NCBI GenBank assembly: GCA_964460035.1
Contig: CAYWPG010000001.1
Coordinates: 1 to 64,000, forward strand
Reading direction: 5' to 3'
Length of the DNA: 64,000 bases
From: CAYWPG01 sp964460035
GTDB lineage: Bacteria > Pseudomonadota > Gammaproteobacteria > Nitrococcales > AK92
A program made the translations under genes and the position numbers. Positions 27,237 through 36,274 of the stretch are shown in pieces (the first letter of the stretch is position 1; each line of letters starts with the position of its first letter). The notes beneath the pieces are model-generated. The model did not search any database, had not been told where the DNA came from, and saw only the letters and a list, made by a program, of their open reading frames with translations.

Positions 27237-29915
27237 ATGGCTGATACGACAGTAAGAGAACTTGCAAACGCGGTTGGAATCCCGGTAGATCGTCTGCTGC
27301 ACCAGTTAGATGAGGCGGGCCTTGCGCCGCGGGAAGCCGATGCCGTGCTCTCGGACGAGGACAAGGCGGCTTTGCTTGCGCATTTGCGCAAGGAACACAG
27401 CAAATCCGCGCGCGAAGAGGTGCCCGGCCCCAAGAAGATCACCCTCAAGCGCAAGGAAGTCAGTCAGATCAAGCTGCCGGCCGGTAGCGCCGGTTCGCGT
27501 GGTCCGCGCCCGACGCGCACGGTTAACGTCGAGGTGCGCAAGCGGCGTACCTACGTCAAGCGCAGTGTAGTGGAAGCCGAAGAATCTCGCCGTGAGGCCG
27601 AGTTGCTGGCCCAGCGCTTGGCCGAAGAGGCCGAGCGCGCTGCGGCCGAGGCGGCGGCGCGCGCGCGCGAGGAAGAGGAAGCCCGCCGACGCGCCGAGGA
27701 AGAAGCCCGTAAGCGCGCCGAAGAGGAGGAGGCTGCACGCAAGACGGCTCAGCGCGAGCTGGCCGAAGTGGGTGCCGATGCCGCCGAAGATGTTGCGCAA
27801 GACCAGGGCAGGCCTGAGGCCGAGCGCGCGCCGGAGGTGGAAGCGGAAGCGGCCGCTGAGACCGATAGCGACAGCGACGTGGAAGAGAGCCCCGAGGAAG
27901 AGGCGGCCGAGGCCGAGCTCGCTGCCGAGCGTCGTCGCGAGGCGGAGCGGGAGCGCCAGCGTGCCGAGCAGGAAGCGCGTCGCGAGCGCGAAGCCGAGGC
28001 TCGAGTCGCTCGCAAGAGCGGCAAGGGCAAGAAGGGGCGCGCCGAGCTCAGTGTGTCGGGCAACGCCAAGGGTGGTCGCCGCGGCAAGCAGCGTGTCGCG
28101 GCCGGCGGTGATGCCGGGCGCCAGATTCAGCACGGATTCGAGCGGCCCACCGCGCCCGTGGTGCGGGAGGTGACCATTCCCGAGAGCATCACGGTGGGCG
28201 ATCTGGCCGCCAAGATGAGCTTGAAGGCGGCCGTGCTCATCAAGGAAATGATGAAGCAGGGCATTATGGCCACCATCAACCAACGGCTCGATCAGGAAAC
28301 CGCCGCTCTGTTGGTGGAGGAGCTGGGTCATAAGGCCAAGCTGATCAGTGAGAGCGCCGTGGAGGAGGAAATCCTCAGCGAACTCGAGGCGCCGCAGGGC
28401 GAGCGCAAGCCGCGTGCGCCGGTGGTGACCATCATGGGTCACGTCGACCACGGCAAGACCTCGCTGCTCGACTACATTCGCCGCACCAAGGTGGCGTCCG
28501 GCGAGGCCGGCGGCATCACGCAGCACATCGGCGCCTACCACGTGGAAACCAAGCGCGGCGTGATCACGTTTCTCGATACGCCGGGTCACCAGGCGTTCAC
28601 CGCCATGCGTGCCCGCGGCGCGAAGCTGACGGACATCGTGGTGCTGGTGGTCAGTGCAGACGACGGAGTGATGCCGCAGACCGAGGAGGCCATTCAGCAC
28701 GCCAAGGCGGCTGGAGTGCCGATCGTCGTGGCCATGAACAAGATGGACAAGCCGGAGGCAGACCCCGATCGCGTCAAGCAAGGGCTGGCCCAGCACGAGG
28801 TCATTCCCGAGGACTGGGGTGGCGACACGCAGTTCGTGCCCGTGTCCGCCAAGACCGGCATGGGTATTGACGATCTGCTGGAGGCCATTCTGCTGCAGGC
28901 CGAACTGATGGAGCTCACGGCGGTTTACGATTGCCCGGCTACCGGCGTGGTGCTCGAGTCCAGCCTGGACAAGGGGCGCGGACCGGTGGCGACGGTGCTG
29001 GTGCAGAACGGCGTGCTCAAGCGGGGCGATGTGTTGCTCTCGGGCAAGGAATACGGCCGCGTGCGGGCCATGTTCGATGAGAACGGCAAGCGCGTGGAAA
29101 AGGCCGGCCCGTCGATTCCGGTGGTGGTGCTGGGGCTGTCGGGCCTGCCCAACGCCGGCGACGATGTGATGGTCGTCAAGGACGAGCGTAAGGCCCGCGA
29201 GGTGGCGCAGTACCGTTCCAGCAAGCACCGCGATACGCGCTTGGCGGCGCAGAAGGCGGCCAAGATGGAAGATCTGTTCTCGCAGATGCAGGAGAACCAG
29301 GTCAACACGGTCAATCTGGTCATCAAGGCGGACGTGCAGGGCAGCGCCGAGGCGCTGGCCCAGTCGCTGACGGAGCTGTCCAACGACCAGATCCGTGTGA
29401 GCGTGATTGCCAGCGGCGTGGGCGCGATCAATGAGTCCGATGTCAACCTGGCGCTGGCGTCGAACGCGCTGCTGATCGGCTTCAACGTTCGCGCGGACAG
29501 CGCGGCGCGCAAGCTCGTTCAGGAGTCCGGCGTCGATCTGCACTACTACAGCGTGATCTACGACGCGATCGAGCAGCTCAAGAGCGCCATCAGCGGCATG
29601 CTTGAGCCGGAGGTACGGGAGCAGATCCTGGGCCTGGCCGAGGTGCGCGAAGTCTTCAAGTCCTCCAAGCTCGGCGCCATTGCCGGTTGCCTGGTGGTCG
29701 AGGGCGTGGTGCGCCGGCGCAACCCGATCCGCGTGCTGCGCGACAACGTGGTGATCTTCGAAGGCGAGCTAGAGTCGCTGCGTCGCTTCAAGGACGACGT
29801 GAACGAAGTGCAGTCGGGTACCGAGTGCGGTATTGGCGTCAGGAACTACAACGACGTCCGCATCGGCGATCAGATCGAGTGCTACGAGCGGGTTGAAATC
29901 GCCCGCGAGCTGTAA
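27237..29915 (+). CDS. infB: Translation initiation factor IF-2
   Basis: This 892-residue GTPase delivers fMet-tRNA to the 30S subunit. Residues 1-55 are the small IF2_N domain. Residues ~110-290 are a low-complexity Glu/Arg/Ala linker. A second IF2_N domain (VREVTIPESITVGDLAAKMS) precedes the G domain with GHVDHGKT at 401-408, DTPGH and NKMD. Beta-barrel and C-terminal fMet-binding domains follow. The 97-base gap after nusA holds no terminator. Confidence 0.97.
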   Translation: MADTTVRELANAVGIPVDRLLHQLDEAGLAPREADAVLSDEDKAALLAHLRKEHSKSAREEVPGPKKITLKRKEVSQIKLPAGSAGSRGPRPTRTVNVEVRKRRTYVKRSVVEAEESRREAELLAQRLAEEAERAAAEAAARAREEEEARRRAEEEARKRAEEEEAARKTAQRELAEVGADAAEDVAQDQGRPEAERAPEVEAEAAAETDSDSDVEESPEEEAAEAELAAERRREAERERQRAEQEARREREAEARVARKSGKGKKGRAELSVSGNAKGGRRGKQRVAAGGDAGRQIQHGFERPTAPVVREVTIPESITVGDLAAKMSLKAAVLIKEMMKQGIMATINQRLDQETAALLVEELGHKAKLISESAVEEEILSELEAPQGERKPRAPVVTIMGHVDHGKTSLLDYIRRTKVASGEAGGITQHIGAYHVETKRGVITFLDTPGHQAFTAMRARGAKLTDIVVLVVSADDGVMPQTEEAIQHAKAAGVPIVVAMNKMDKPEADPDRVKQGLAQHEVIPEDWGGDTQFVPVSAKTGMGIDDLLEAILLQAELMELTAVYDCPATGVVLESSLDKGRGPVATVLVQNGVLKRGDVLLSGKEYGRVRAMFDENGKRVEKAGPSIPVVVLGLSGLPNAGDDVMVVKDERKAREVAQYRSSKHRDTRLAAQKAAKMEDLFSQMQENQVNTVNLVIKADVQGSAEALAQSLTELSNDQIRVSVIASGVGAINESDVNLALASNALLIGFNVRADSAARKLVQESGVDLHYYSVIYDAIEQLKSAISGMLEPEVREQILGLAEVREVFKSSKLGAIAGCLVVEGVVRRRNPIRVLRDNVVIFEGELESLRRFKDDVNEVQSGTECGIGVRNYNDVRIGDQIECYERVEIAREL

Positions 29916-29925
29916 CCACTCTGCT

Positions 29926-29955
29926 ATAAGGCGGCCGGCTTCTTCGGCCGCCTTA
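29926..29955 (+). promoter_or_regulatory. Long hairpin between infB and rbfA
   Basis: ATAAGGCGGCCG and its complement CGGCCGCCTTAT form a 12-bp stem with a short loop, 10 bases after the infB stop. No T-run follows. It may set the infB/rbfA mRNA ratio by partial termination or processing. It ends at an in-frame ATG (29955) that I do not think is the rbfA start. Confidence 0.6.
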
Positions 29956-29978
29956 TGCGCTCAAGGCAGGACACACCG

Positions 29979-30371
29979 ATGCCGAAGGATTACCCCCGGA
30001 CACGCCGTGTCGGCGACCAGATCCAGCGCGAGCTGGCAGAACTGATCCGCGACGAGGTCCGCGATCCGCGCGTCGATATGGTTACCGTATCGGGCGTGGA
30101 GGTTACGCGCGATCTTGCCCATGCCAAGGTATTCGTCACCCGGCTGGGGGGCGGCGCTGCGGAGGGCAGCGAGCTGGCCGATGCGCTGAATCATGCCGCC
30201 AGCTATCTGCGCAAGCTGCTGGGGCAACGGCTGCGACTGCGCACTGTGCCGGCCCTGAAGTTCATTTACGATGAGTCGTTCGAGCGCGGGGCGCGCTTGT
30301 CGGCGCTGATCGATCAAGCTGTGGAAGGGTTGCCGTCGCGTGAGGACGAGGGAGGCGACGACAGTCGCTAG
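29979..30371 (+). CDS. rbfA: Ribosome-binding factor A
   Basis: This 130-residue KH-like protein is needed for late 30S maturation and 16S 5' end processing. RTRRVGDQIQRELAELIRDEVRDPRV is the family signature, and RLRTVPALKFIYDESFERG is near the end. ATG 29979 gives MPKDYPRTRRV; AAGGCAGG sits eight bases upstream. The in-frame ATG at 29955 lies at the base of a hairpin and adds non-conserved residues. Confidence 0.95.
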   Translation: MPKDYPRTRRVGDQIQRELAELIRDEVRDPRVDMVTVSGVEVTRDLAHAKVFVTRLGGGAAEGSELADALNHAASYLRKLLGQRLRLRTVPALKFIYDESFERGARLSALIDQAVEGLPSREDEGGDDSR

Positions 30372-30479
30372 CCGCAACACGCGCCGGGACGGGGCAACCG
30401 CGTTCTCCGCCCGGCCGCCCTGGCCACCGCATGCAAGCCGGATTCGATCTCTCAACACATCAGGTTTTCTTCATCAAGC

Positions 30480-31391
30480 ATGACAGCATCAGCCAAACGT
30501 CGGGTGGACGGGATTCTTTTGCTCGACAAGCCCGAAGGCATGACATCGAACCGAGCGCTGCAGCGGGTCAAGCACTTGTTCGCCGCGCGCAAGGCGGGAC
30601 ATACCGGCAGTTTGGACCCGCTCGCGACGGGGCTGTTACCGCTGTGCTTCGGCGAAGCGACTAAGGTCTCGGGATTCTTGCTCGAGGCCGACAAACGTTA
30701 TCGCGTGACTTGCCGCCTCGGTATCACCACGACCACGGGCGATCGCGAAGGCGAACCCCTGCAGCGACGGCCGGTGCCGGTGCTGGACGATGCCGCGATA
30801 ACCGCCGTGCTCCAGCGCTTCATCGGGCGTATCGAGCAAGTGCCGCCCATGTACTCCGCGCTCAAGCATAAAGGCGAGCGCTTGTACCACTTGGCCAGGC
30901 AGGGTATAGAGGTCGAGCGCGCGCCGCGCGCGGTTACCATCCACGACCTGGTGCTGTTGGCCAGAGGCGAGGAAGAGCTGGAGCTCGAAGTGCACTGCTC
31001 CAAGGGTACTTACGTGCGTACGCTGTGCGAGGATATCGGCGAAGCGCTGGGTTGCGGCGCTCATGTCACCGCGCTGCGGCGTACCGCGCTGGGGCCCTTC
31101 GTCGATGTATCCATGGTTACGCTGGAGCAGGTGCTGGAAGTCAGCGACCAGGGCTATGCCGCGCTGGATGCGTTGTTGCTGCCGGTGGACTCGGCACTTG
31201 CGCACTGGCCCGCTTTGCAGCTCACGGCCGATACTGCATTCTACGTGCGTCAGGGCCAGGCGGTGTTCGTGCCGCAGGCGCCAACCGCGGGCTGGGTCAG
31301 GCTGTACGGACCCGACCGAAGCTTCATCGGCATGGGCAACGTACTGGACGATGGACGAGTCGCGCCTAAGCGCTTGCTTGCACAGGCGTGA
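30480..31391 (+). CDS. truB: tRNA pseudouridine(55) synthase TruB
   Basis: This 303-residue enzyme makes pseudouridine 55 in the tRNA T-loop. The catalytic aspartate is D46 in HTGSLDPLATG. LLLDKPEGMTSN (motif I), RYRVTCRLGITTTTGD and CSKGTYVRTLCEDIG are family blocks, and a PUA-like domain ends the protein. It lies 108 bases after rbfA in the standard rbfA-truB-rpsO order. Confidence 0.96.
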   Translation: MTASAKRRVDGILLLDKPEGMTSNRALQRVKHLFAARKAGHTGSLDPLATGLLPLCFGEATKVSGFLLEADKRYRVTCRLGITTTTGDREGEPLQRRPVPVLDDAAITAVLQRFIGRIEQVPPMYSALKHKGERLYHLARQGIEVERAPRAVTIHDLVLLARGEEELELEVHCSKGTYVRTLCEDIGEALGCGAHVTALRRTALGPFVDVSMVTLEQVLEVSDQGYAALDALLLPVDSALAHWPALQLTADTAFYVRQGQAVFVPQAPTAGWVRLYGPDRSFIGMGNVLDDGRVAPKRLLAQA

Positions 31392-31450
31392 GCACGCACA
31401 TACTCTACGTGAACGGTGGCAAGAAACTGTCGATGGCATCGTCAGTTAGC

Positions 31451-31479
31451 TTGTTTGGCCCAAAAGCCGGAGCTACAAT
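31451..31479 (+). promoter_or_regulatory. Promoter of rpsO-pnp
   Basis: TTGTTT (31451-31456), 17 bases, TACAAT (31474-31479). The start would be near 31486, giving an ~82-base leader that contains the hairpin at 31499-31535. Confidence 0.6.
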
Positions 31480-31498
31480 AGCGGTCTTTTCGCGGGGA

Positions 31499-31535
31499 GC
31501 CTGTTGGACTTGCCATCAGAGCAAATCCAACAGGC
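31499..31535 (+). promoter_or_regulatory. rpsO leader hairpin, candidate S15 autoregulatory site
   Basis: A perfect 10-bp stem GCCTGTTGGA/TCCAACAGGC encloses a 17-base loop in the rpsO 5' leader, ending 33 bases before the start codon. S15 represses its own synthesis through structured leaders in several bacterial groups. This element does not obviously copy the E. coli pseudoknot, so the role is inferred from position. Confidence 0.5.
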
Positions 31536-31567
31536 TTCTAACTTATTGAGTTTGCTAGGAGTTTTAG

Positions 31568-31837
31568 ATGTCTCTGTCGGCCGAACAGAAGGGCGAGATC
31601 GTTAAGGGGTTCCAGCGCAGCGAGGGCGATACCGGTTCGCCGGAAGTTCAGGTGGCGCTGCTGTCGGCGCGCATTGACCACCTGACCGAGCACTTCGCTC
31701 AGCACAAGCAGGACCATCACTCACGGCAGGGGCTGCTGCGCTTGGTCGGCCAGCGCCGTAAGCTGCTGGATTATCTCAAGCGGAAGGACCGCGAGCGTTA
31801 TCAGTCCCTGATTGAGCGCCTCGGTCTCCGTAAATAA
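31568..31837 (+). CDS. rpsO: 30S ribosomal protein S15
   Basis: This 89-residue primary 16S-binding protein has the family signature DTGSPEVQVALLSARIDHLTEHF, HSRQGLLRLVGQRRKLLDYL, and the C-terminal IERLGLRK. GGAGTTTT precedes ATG 31568. rpsO followed by pnp is the standard arrangement. Confidence 0.97.
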   Translation: MSLSAEQKGEIVKGFQRSEGDTGSPEVQVALLSARIDHLTEHFAQHKQDHHSRQGLLRLVGQRRKLLDYLKRKDRERYQSLIERLGLRK

Positions 31838-31846
31838 GCGAGGTAT

Positions 31847-31864
31847 GGCGCCCTTACGGGCGCC
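31847..31864 (+). terminator. rpsO-pnp intercistronic hairpin
   Basis: GGCGCCC/GGGCGCC with loop TTAC lies 10 bases after rpsO, extendable through AAGC/GCTT flanks. It has no T-run. The same interval in E. coli holds a leaky terminator and an RNase III processing site. Confidence 0.55.
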
Positions 31865-31894
31865 GCTTCGTTCTGTCCGCTCTCAGTAGGTTGA

Positions 31895-33991
31895 ATGCTT
31901 GTGAAGCCAGTTAGCAAGAAGACGTTTCAGTACGGGAACCACACCGTAACGCTGGAGACGGGGGCCATTGCCCGTCAGGCGACAGCCGCCGTTCTCGTCA
32001 ACATGTCCGAGACGGTGGTGCTGGTAACGGTGGTGGGGAAGAAATCCGCCGAACCCAAGGATTTTCTCCCGCTCACCGTCAATTATCAGGAGCGCACGTA
32101 CGCCGCCGGAAAGATTCCAGGCGGCTTTTTTAAACGTGAAGGCCGCCCCACCGAGAAGGAAACCCTTACCTCCCGTCTTATCGATCGCCCGATCCGCCCG
32201 CTGTTCGCCGAGGGCTTTAGCGACGAAGTACAAATCATCGCCACCGTAGTTTCCATGAACACCGAGGTGGACCCGGATATCCCGGCCATGCTCGGTGCCT
32301 CGGCCGCGCTGGCGATCTCCGGCCTGCCGGTCGAAGGCGTGCTGGGTGCTGCCCGGGTCGGTTATAAGGACGGTAAGTACCTGCTCAATCCCAGCTTCTC
32401 GGAGCTGGTCGAGTCCGACCTGGACCTGGTGGTCGCCGGCACCGAGGATGCGGTGCTGATGGTGGAGTCCGAGGCCAAGCTGCTCTCCGAAGAGGTGATG
32501 CTGGGCGCGGTGCTGTTCGGCCACGAGCAGATGCAAACCGCGATCAAGGTCATCAAGGAGATGGCGGCCGAGTGCCGCAAGCCCGATTGGGAGTGGACGC
32601 CGCCGGAGAAGAACGAGGCGCTGGAACAGGCGGTGCGGGCCGAAGTCGAAGCGGCCCTGAACGAAGCCTACTCCATCCCCAACAAGGTCGAGCGTCAGGA
32701 ACGCATCGCCGAGCTGCGCGACGCGCTGATCGAGAAGCTGGTTACCGAGGAGGAAGGCGCTCCCAGCCTGAAGGACGTAACCGCTGCGTTCAAGGATTTG
32801 GAGAAGGCCATCGTCCGTGGCCGTATTCTCCGCGGCGAGCCGCGGATCGACGGTCGCGACACGCGCACGGTGCGCCCGATCGACATCGAGGTCGGCGTGC
32901 TGCCGCGTACCCACGGTTCGGCGATCTTCACGCGCGGCGAGACCCAGGCGCTGGTGGTGGCCACGCTGGGCACCGGGCGCGATGCGCAGATCATCGACGC
33001 GATCGAGGGCGAGCGCAAAGAGCAGTTCATGCTGCACTACAATTTCCCGCCGTATTGCGTGGGTGAGATCAGCTTCATGCTGGCCCCGAAGCGGCGCGAG
33101 ATCGGCCACGGCCGCCTTGCCAAGCGCGGCGTGCAGGCCGTTATGCCGACCCCGGAGGAGTGCCCGTACGTCATCCGCGTGGTGTCCGAGATCACCGAGT
33201 CCAACGGCTCCAGCTCCATGGCCTCGGTGTGCGGCACCAGCCTTGCGCTGATGGATGCCGGTGTGCCGATCAAGGCGCCGGTGGCCGGTATCGCCATGGG
33301 TCTGATCAAGGAAGGGGATCAGTACGCGGTGCTGTCCGACATCCTGGGCGATGAGGACCACCTCGGCGATATGGACTTCAAGGTCGCGGGTACCGCCGAT
33401 GGCGTGACCGCGCTGCAGATGGACATCAAGATCAAGGGCATCACGCGCGAGATCATGGAGAAGGCGCTGGAGCAGGCTCGCGAGGGCCGGCTGCACATTC
33501 TCGGCGAGATGAACAAGGCCATCCAGGCGCCGCGCGCGGAGATGAGCGAGTACGCACCGCGCTTGATCACCATCCGCATCGATCCGGAGAAGATTCGCGA
33601 CGTGATCGGCAAGGGCGGCGCCACCATCCGTGCGCTGACCGAGGAGACCGGCACCAGCATCGACATCAACGACGACGGCGTCGTGACCATCGCCTCGGTC
33701 GACAAGGCCGCGGGCGAAGAGGCCAAGCGCCGCATCGAGCTGTTGACCGCCGATGTGGAGGTGGGCCGCGTCTACGAGGGCCGTGTGGCCAAGCTGATGG
33801 ACTTCGGCGCGTTCGTGAACATCCTGCCGGGCCGGGACGGTCTTGTGCATATTTCGCAGATCTCCGATCAGCGTGTTGAGAACGTCAGCGACGCGCTGAG
33901 CGAGGGCGAAATCGTCAAGGTCAAGGTGCTGGAAGTGGACCGCCAGGGCCGCATCCGCCTGAGCATGAAGGCCGTAGCCGAAGGCGAGTAA
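31895..33991 (+). CDS. pnp: Polyribonucleotide nucleotidyltransferase (PNPase)
   Basis: This 698-residue 3'-5' phosphorolytic exoribonuclease is a degradosome enzyme. Two RNase PH-like domains (1-~230 and ~310-545) flank an alpha-helical linker. The KH domain has VIGKGGATIRALTEETG (~570-580) and the S1 domain has EGRVAKLMDFGAFVNILPGRDGLVHIS (~630). It is likely autoregulated through the leader structures upstream. Confidence 0.97.
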   Translation: MLVKPVSKKTFQYGNHTVTLETGAIARQATAAVLVNMSETVVLVTVVGKKSAEPKDFLPLTVNYQERTYAAGKIPGGFFKREGRPTEKETLTSRLIDRPIRPLFAEGFSDEVQIIATVVSMNTEVDPDIPAMLGASAALAISGLPVEGVLGAARVGYKDGKYLLNPSFSELVESDLDLVVAGTEDAVLMVESEAKLLSEEVMLGAVLFGHEQMQTAIKVIKEMAAECRKPDWEWTPPEKNEALEQAVRAEVEAALNEAYSIPNKVERQERIAELRDALIEKLVTEEEGAPSLKDVTAAFKDLEKAIVRGRILRGEPRIDGRDTRTVRPIDIEVGVLPRTHGSAIFTRGETQALVVATLGTGRDAQIIDAIEGERKEQFMLHYNFPPYCVGEISFMLAPKRREIGHGRLAKRGVQAVMPTPEECPYVIRVVSEITESNGSSSMASVCGTSLALMDAGVPIKAPVAGIAMGLIKEGDQYAVLSDILGDEDHLGDMDFKVAGTADGVTALQMDIKIKGITREIMEKALEQAREGRLHILGEMNKAIQAPRAEMSEYAPRLITIRIDPEKIRDVIGKGGATIRALTEETGTSIDINDDGVVTIASVDKAAGEEAKRRIELLTADVEVGRVYEGRVAKLMDFGAFVNILPGRDGLVHISQISDQRVENVSDALSEGEIVKVKVLEVDRQGRIRLSMKAVAEGE

Positions 33992-34013
33992 TCGCAACCG
34001 GCTTACCGTCAAG

Positions 34014-34040
34014 GAAAGGGCCTGCGGGCCCTTTCTTTTT
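34014..34040 (+). terminator. Intrinsic terminator after pnp
   Basis: GAAAGGGCC pairs with GGCCCTTTC around a 4-base loop and is followed by TTTTT, 23 bases after the pnp stop. It ends the rpsO-pnp unit. Confidence 0.85.
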
Positions 34041-34166
34041 GTCTGCGCGCCGTCCCGGCCGCCGCTGCGAAATCTGCGGCTTTGAATCCTCCCGCTGTGC
34101 TCCCAGCTAATTAAAAAGCAGAGATGTACTGCTTTGTGCCGCAGCGCAACGCGATCCGGAGGCTCG

Positions 34167-34829
34167 ATGCGATACCGCAACCGGACAGAGGCAGGCCGCG
34201 AACTGGGGCAGGCATTGGAGGCCTACCGCGGGCGTGACGACGTACTGGTGCTAGGGCTGCCGCGTGGGGGCGTGCCGGTGGCCCATGAGGTAGCGCGCGC
34301 TCTGAACGCGCCTTTGGACATCGTGTTGGTGCGCAAGCTGGGAGTGCCTGGGCAGCCAGAGCTGGCCATGGGGGCGATCGCCAGCGGCGGCGCGCTGGCG
34401 CTCAATCAAGAGCTGATCGAGGCGCTGGGAATATCCCAGCGTGCGCTCGACAAGGCTATCGCGACCGAAGAGCAGGAGTTGCTGCGCCGCGAACTTGCCT
34501 ATAGAGGCAATCGCCCTTTCCCGGATCTCACCGAGCGTCAAGTCATCGTCGTGGATGATGGCATTGCCACCGGAGCGACCGTGCGCGCGGCTATCGCAGC
34601 GCTACGGCATTTCTCACCGAGCAGGATCATCGTTGCCACCCCCGTAGCGCCGCCCGATACGGTGGCTGTGCTGGAAAAGGAGGCGGACGAGGTCATCACC
34701 CTGGCGCAGCCCAGCCCCTTCTTCGGTGTCGGGTATTGGTACCAGCGCTTTAACCAAACCAGCGATGAGGAGGTTAAACAGTTGCTTCAGCAACACTGGC
34801 ACGCTTCGGTGCGGGACCGCGCCCAGTGA
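34167..34829 (+). CDS. Type I phosphoribosyltransferase family protein
   Basis: This 220-residue protein has the PRPP-binding motif VIVVDDGIATGATVRAAI and the N-terminal LGLPRGGVPVAHEVARAL, the form seen in stress-associated predicted phosphoribosyltransferases. The specific base or nucleotide substrate is unknown. I start at ATG 34167 with CCGGAGG upstream. The stop sits inside the ribosome-binding site of the following erythromycin-esterase-like gene. In some actinobacteria these two domains are fused, supporting a shared role. Confidence 0.85.
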   Translation: MRYRNRTEAGRELGQALEAYRGRDDVLVLGLPRGGVPVAHEVARALNAPLDIVLVRKLGVPGQPELAMGAIASGGALALNQELIEALGISQRALDKAIATEEQELLRRELAYRGNRPFPDLTERQVIVVDDGIATGATVRAAIAALRHFSPSRIIVATPVAPPDTVAVLEKEADEVITLAQPSPFFGVGYWYQRFNQTSDEEVKQLLQQHWHASVRDRAQ

Positions 34830-34837
34830 GGTTGCGG

Positions 34838-36190
34838 ATGAGCGAGCGCCGCGACAGTGGATCGCCGGTATCCGGGTTGGCCACGGCGGCAACGCCGCTG
34901 ACGGGGCGCGCGGACGATTACGATGCGTTGCTGGACCTGATAGGCGATGCATCGTTCGTGCTGCTGGGCGAAGCGACGCACGGTACCCAGGAGTTCTACC
35001 GCGCACGGGCGGAAATCAGCCGCCGGCTGATCGCTGAGAAAGGCTTCGGAGCGGTTGCCGTGGAAGGTGACTGGCCCCCGGCTTACCGCGTGAACCGCTT
35101 TGTGCGCGGTTGGGGAGAGGATGGCGATGCGGAGGCTGCGTTAGATGGCTTCGGGCGTTTTCCGCTGTGGATGTGGCGTAACACCGAGATGGTCGAGTTC
35201 ATCGGCTGGCTGCGTGCCTACAATCGCGATCTGCCGCCGCGGCGGCGAGCCGGCTTCTACGGGCTGGATCTGTACAGTCTGTACGACTCGGTCGCCGAGG
35301 TGATCGCCTATCTGGAGCGGGTGGACCCTGCTGCCGCCCAGCGCGCGCGGCGTTACTACGCGTGTCTGGAACATGCCGATGGCGCGTCCGCCGAGCAGGA
35401 TTACGGCTATGGCGTGCGCTTGGGCATGCGCCCTTCCTGTGAGGATGCAGTGGTCGCGCAGTTGGTGGAGTTGCGGCGGTGGGCCGCGGAGTATACGCCG
35501 CGCGATGGGCTGGAGGCCGAGGAAGCACGGTTCGCCGCCGAGCACAACGCCTTGGTGGTGGCCAACGCGGAGGAGTATTACCGCATCATGTTCGCCGGTC
35601 GGGCAAGCGGCTGGAATGTGCGCGACAGGCACATGATTGAGACCTTGCATGCCTTGCATGAGCACCTCTCGCGCCATGGCAGCGCCGCGCGTATTGTGGT
35701 GTGGGCGCATAACTCCCATGTGGGCGATGCCCGCGCCACCGCCATGAGCGCCTGCGGCGAGCACAACATCGGCCAGCTTGCGCGCCAGCGCTATGGCAAC
35801 GATACGGTATTGGTAGGGTTCACTACCTACGCGGGCACTGTCACCGCCGCGAATGACTGGGACGAACCCGCCCAACGCAAACGCGTACGTCCCGCCTTGG
35901 CGGGCAGCTACGAGCGGCTTTTCCATGAGGTACCGCACGAGCGCTTTTTCCTGCCGCTGCGCAATGCCGCGGCGACTCAAGCGTTGGGTACCACGCAGCG
36001 ATTGCAGCGAGCAATAGGGGTGATCTATCGCCCCGAGAGCGAGCTTGCCAGCCACTACTTTCACTGCCGGTTGAGCCGGCAGTTCGATGCGGTCTTTCAC
36101 TTCGATCATACGCGTGCACTAGAGCCGTTGGAGCGGACGGCCGAGTGGGAACGAGGAGAGGCGCCGGACACGTATCCGTTCGGCGTGTAG
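34838..36190 (+). CDS. Erythromycin esterase-like family protein
   Basis: This 450-residue protein belongs to the EreA/EreB-like hydrolase fold. LLGEATHGTQEFYRARAEIS carries the conserved Glu and His, then VAVEGDWPPAYRVNRFV, and later VVWAHNSHVGDARATAM carries another conserved His. True macrolide esterases are a small subset of this family, so resistance should not be assumed. GAGG at 34828-34831 favours ATG 34838 over GTG 34826. It is coupled to the phosphoribosyltransferase gene. Confidence 0.85.
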   Translation: MSERRDSGSPVSGLATAATPLTGRADDYDALLDLIGDASFVLLGEATHGTQEFYRARAEISRRLIAEKGFGAVAVEGDWPPAYRVNRFVRGWGEDGDAEAALDGFGRFPLWMWRNTEMVEFIGWLRAYNRDLPPRRRAGFYGLDLYSLYDSVAEVIAYLERVDPAAAQRARRYYACLEHADGASAEQDYGYGVRLGMRPSCEDAVVAQLVELRRWAAEYTPRDGLEAEEARFAAEHNALVVANAEEYYRIMFAGRASGWNVRDRHMIETLHALHEHLSRHGSAARIVVWAHNSHVGDARATAMSACGEHNIGQLARQRYGNDTVLVGFTTYAGTVTAANDWDEPAQRKRVRPALAGSYERLFHEVPHERFFLPLRNAAATQALGTTQRLQRAIGVIYRPESELASHYFHCRLSRQFDAVFHFDHTRALEPLERTAEWERGEAPDTYPFGV

Positions 36191-36274
36191 TGTGGCAAGG
36201 CTGTGCCGCCTTGCCTCCCTGGGAATAACGACGACTGCCGGCGCCGGCGCGCGCCAGGGCAGTGTGGAGCTTCG

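Noticed and set aside
27306..29543. 745-residue reverse open frame opposite infB
   Set aside because: Antisense shadow of high-GC coding sequence; composition is His/Leu/Arg-rich with no family features, and infB is certain.
34838..36190. Macrolide resistance gene
   Set aside because: Membership of the erythromycin-esterase-like family does not imply macrolide hydrolysis; context points to a housekeeping or stress role.
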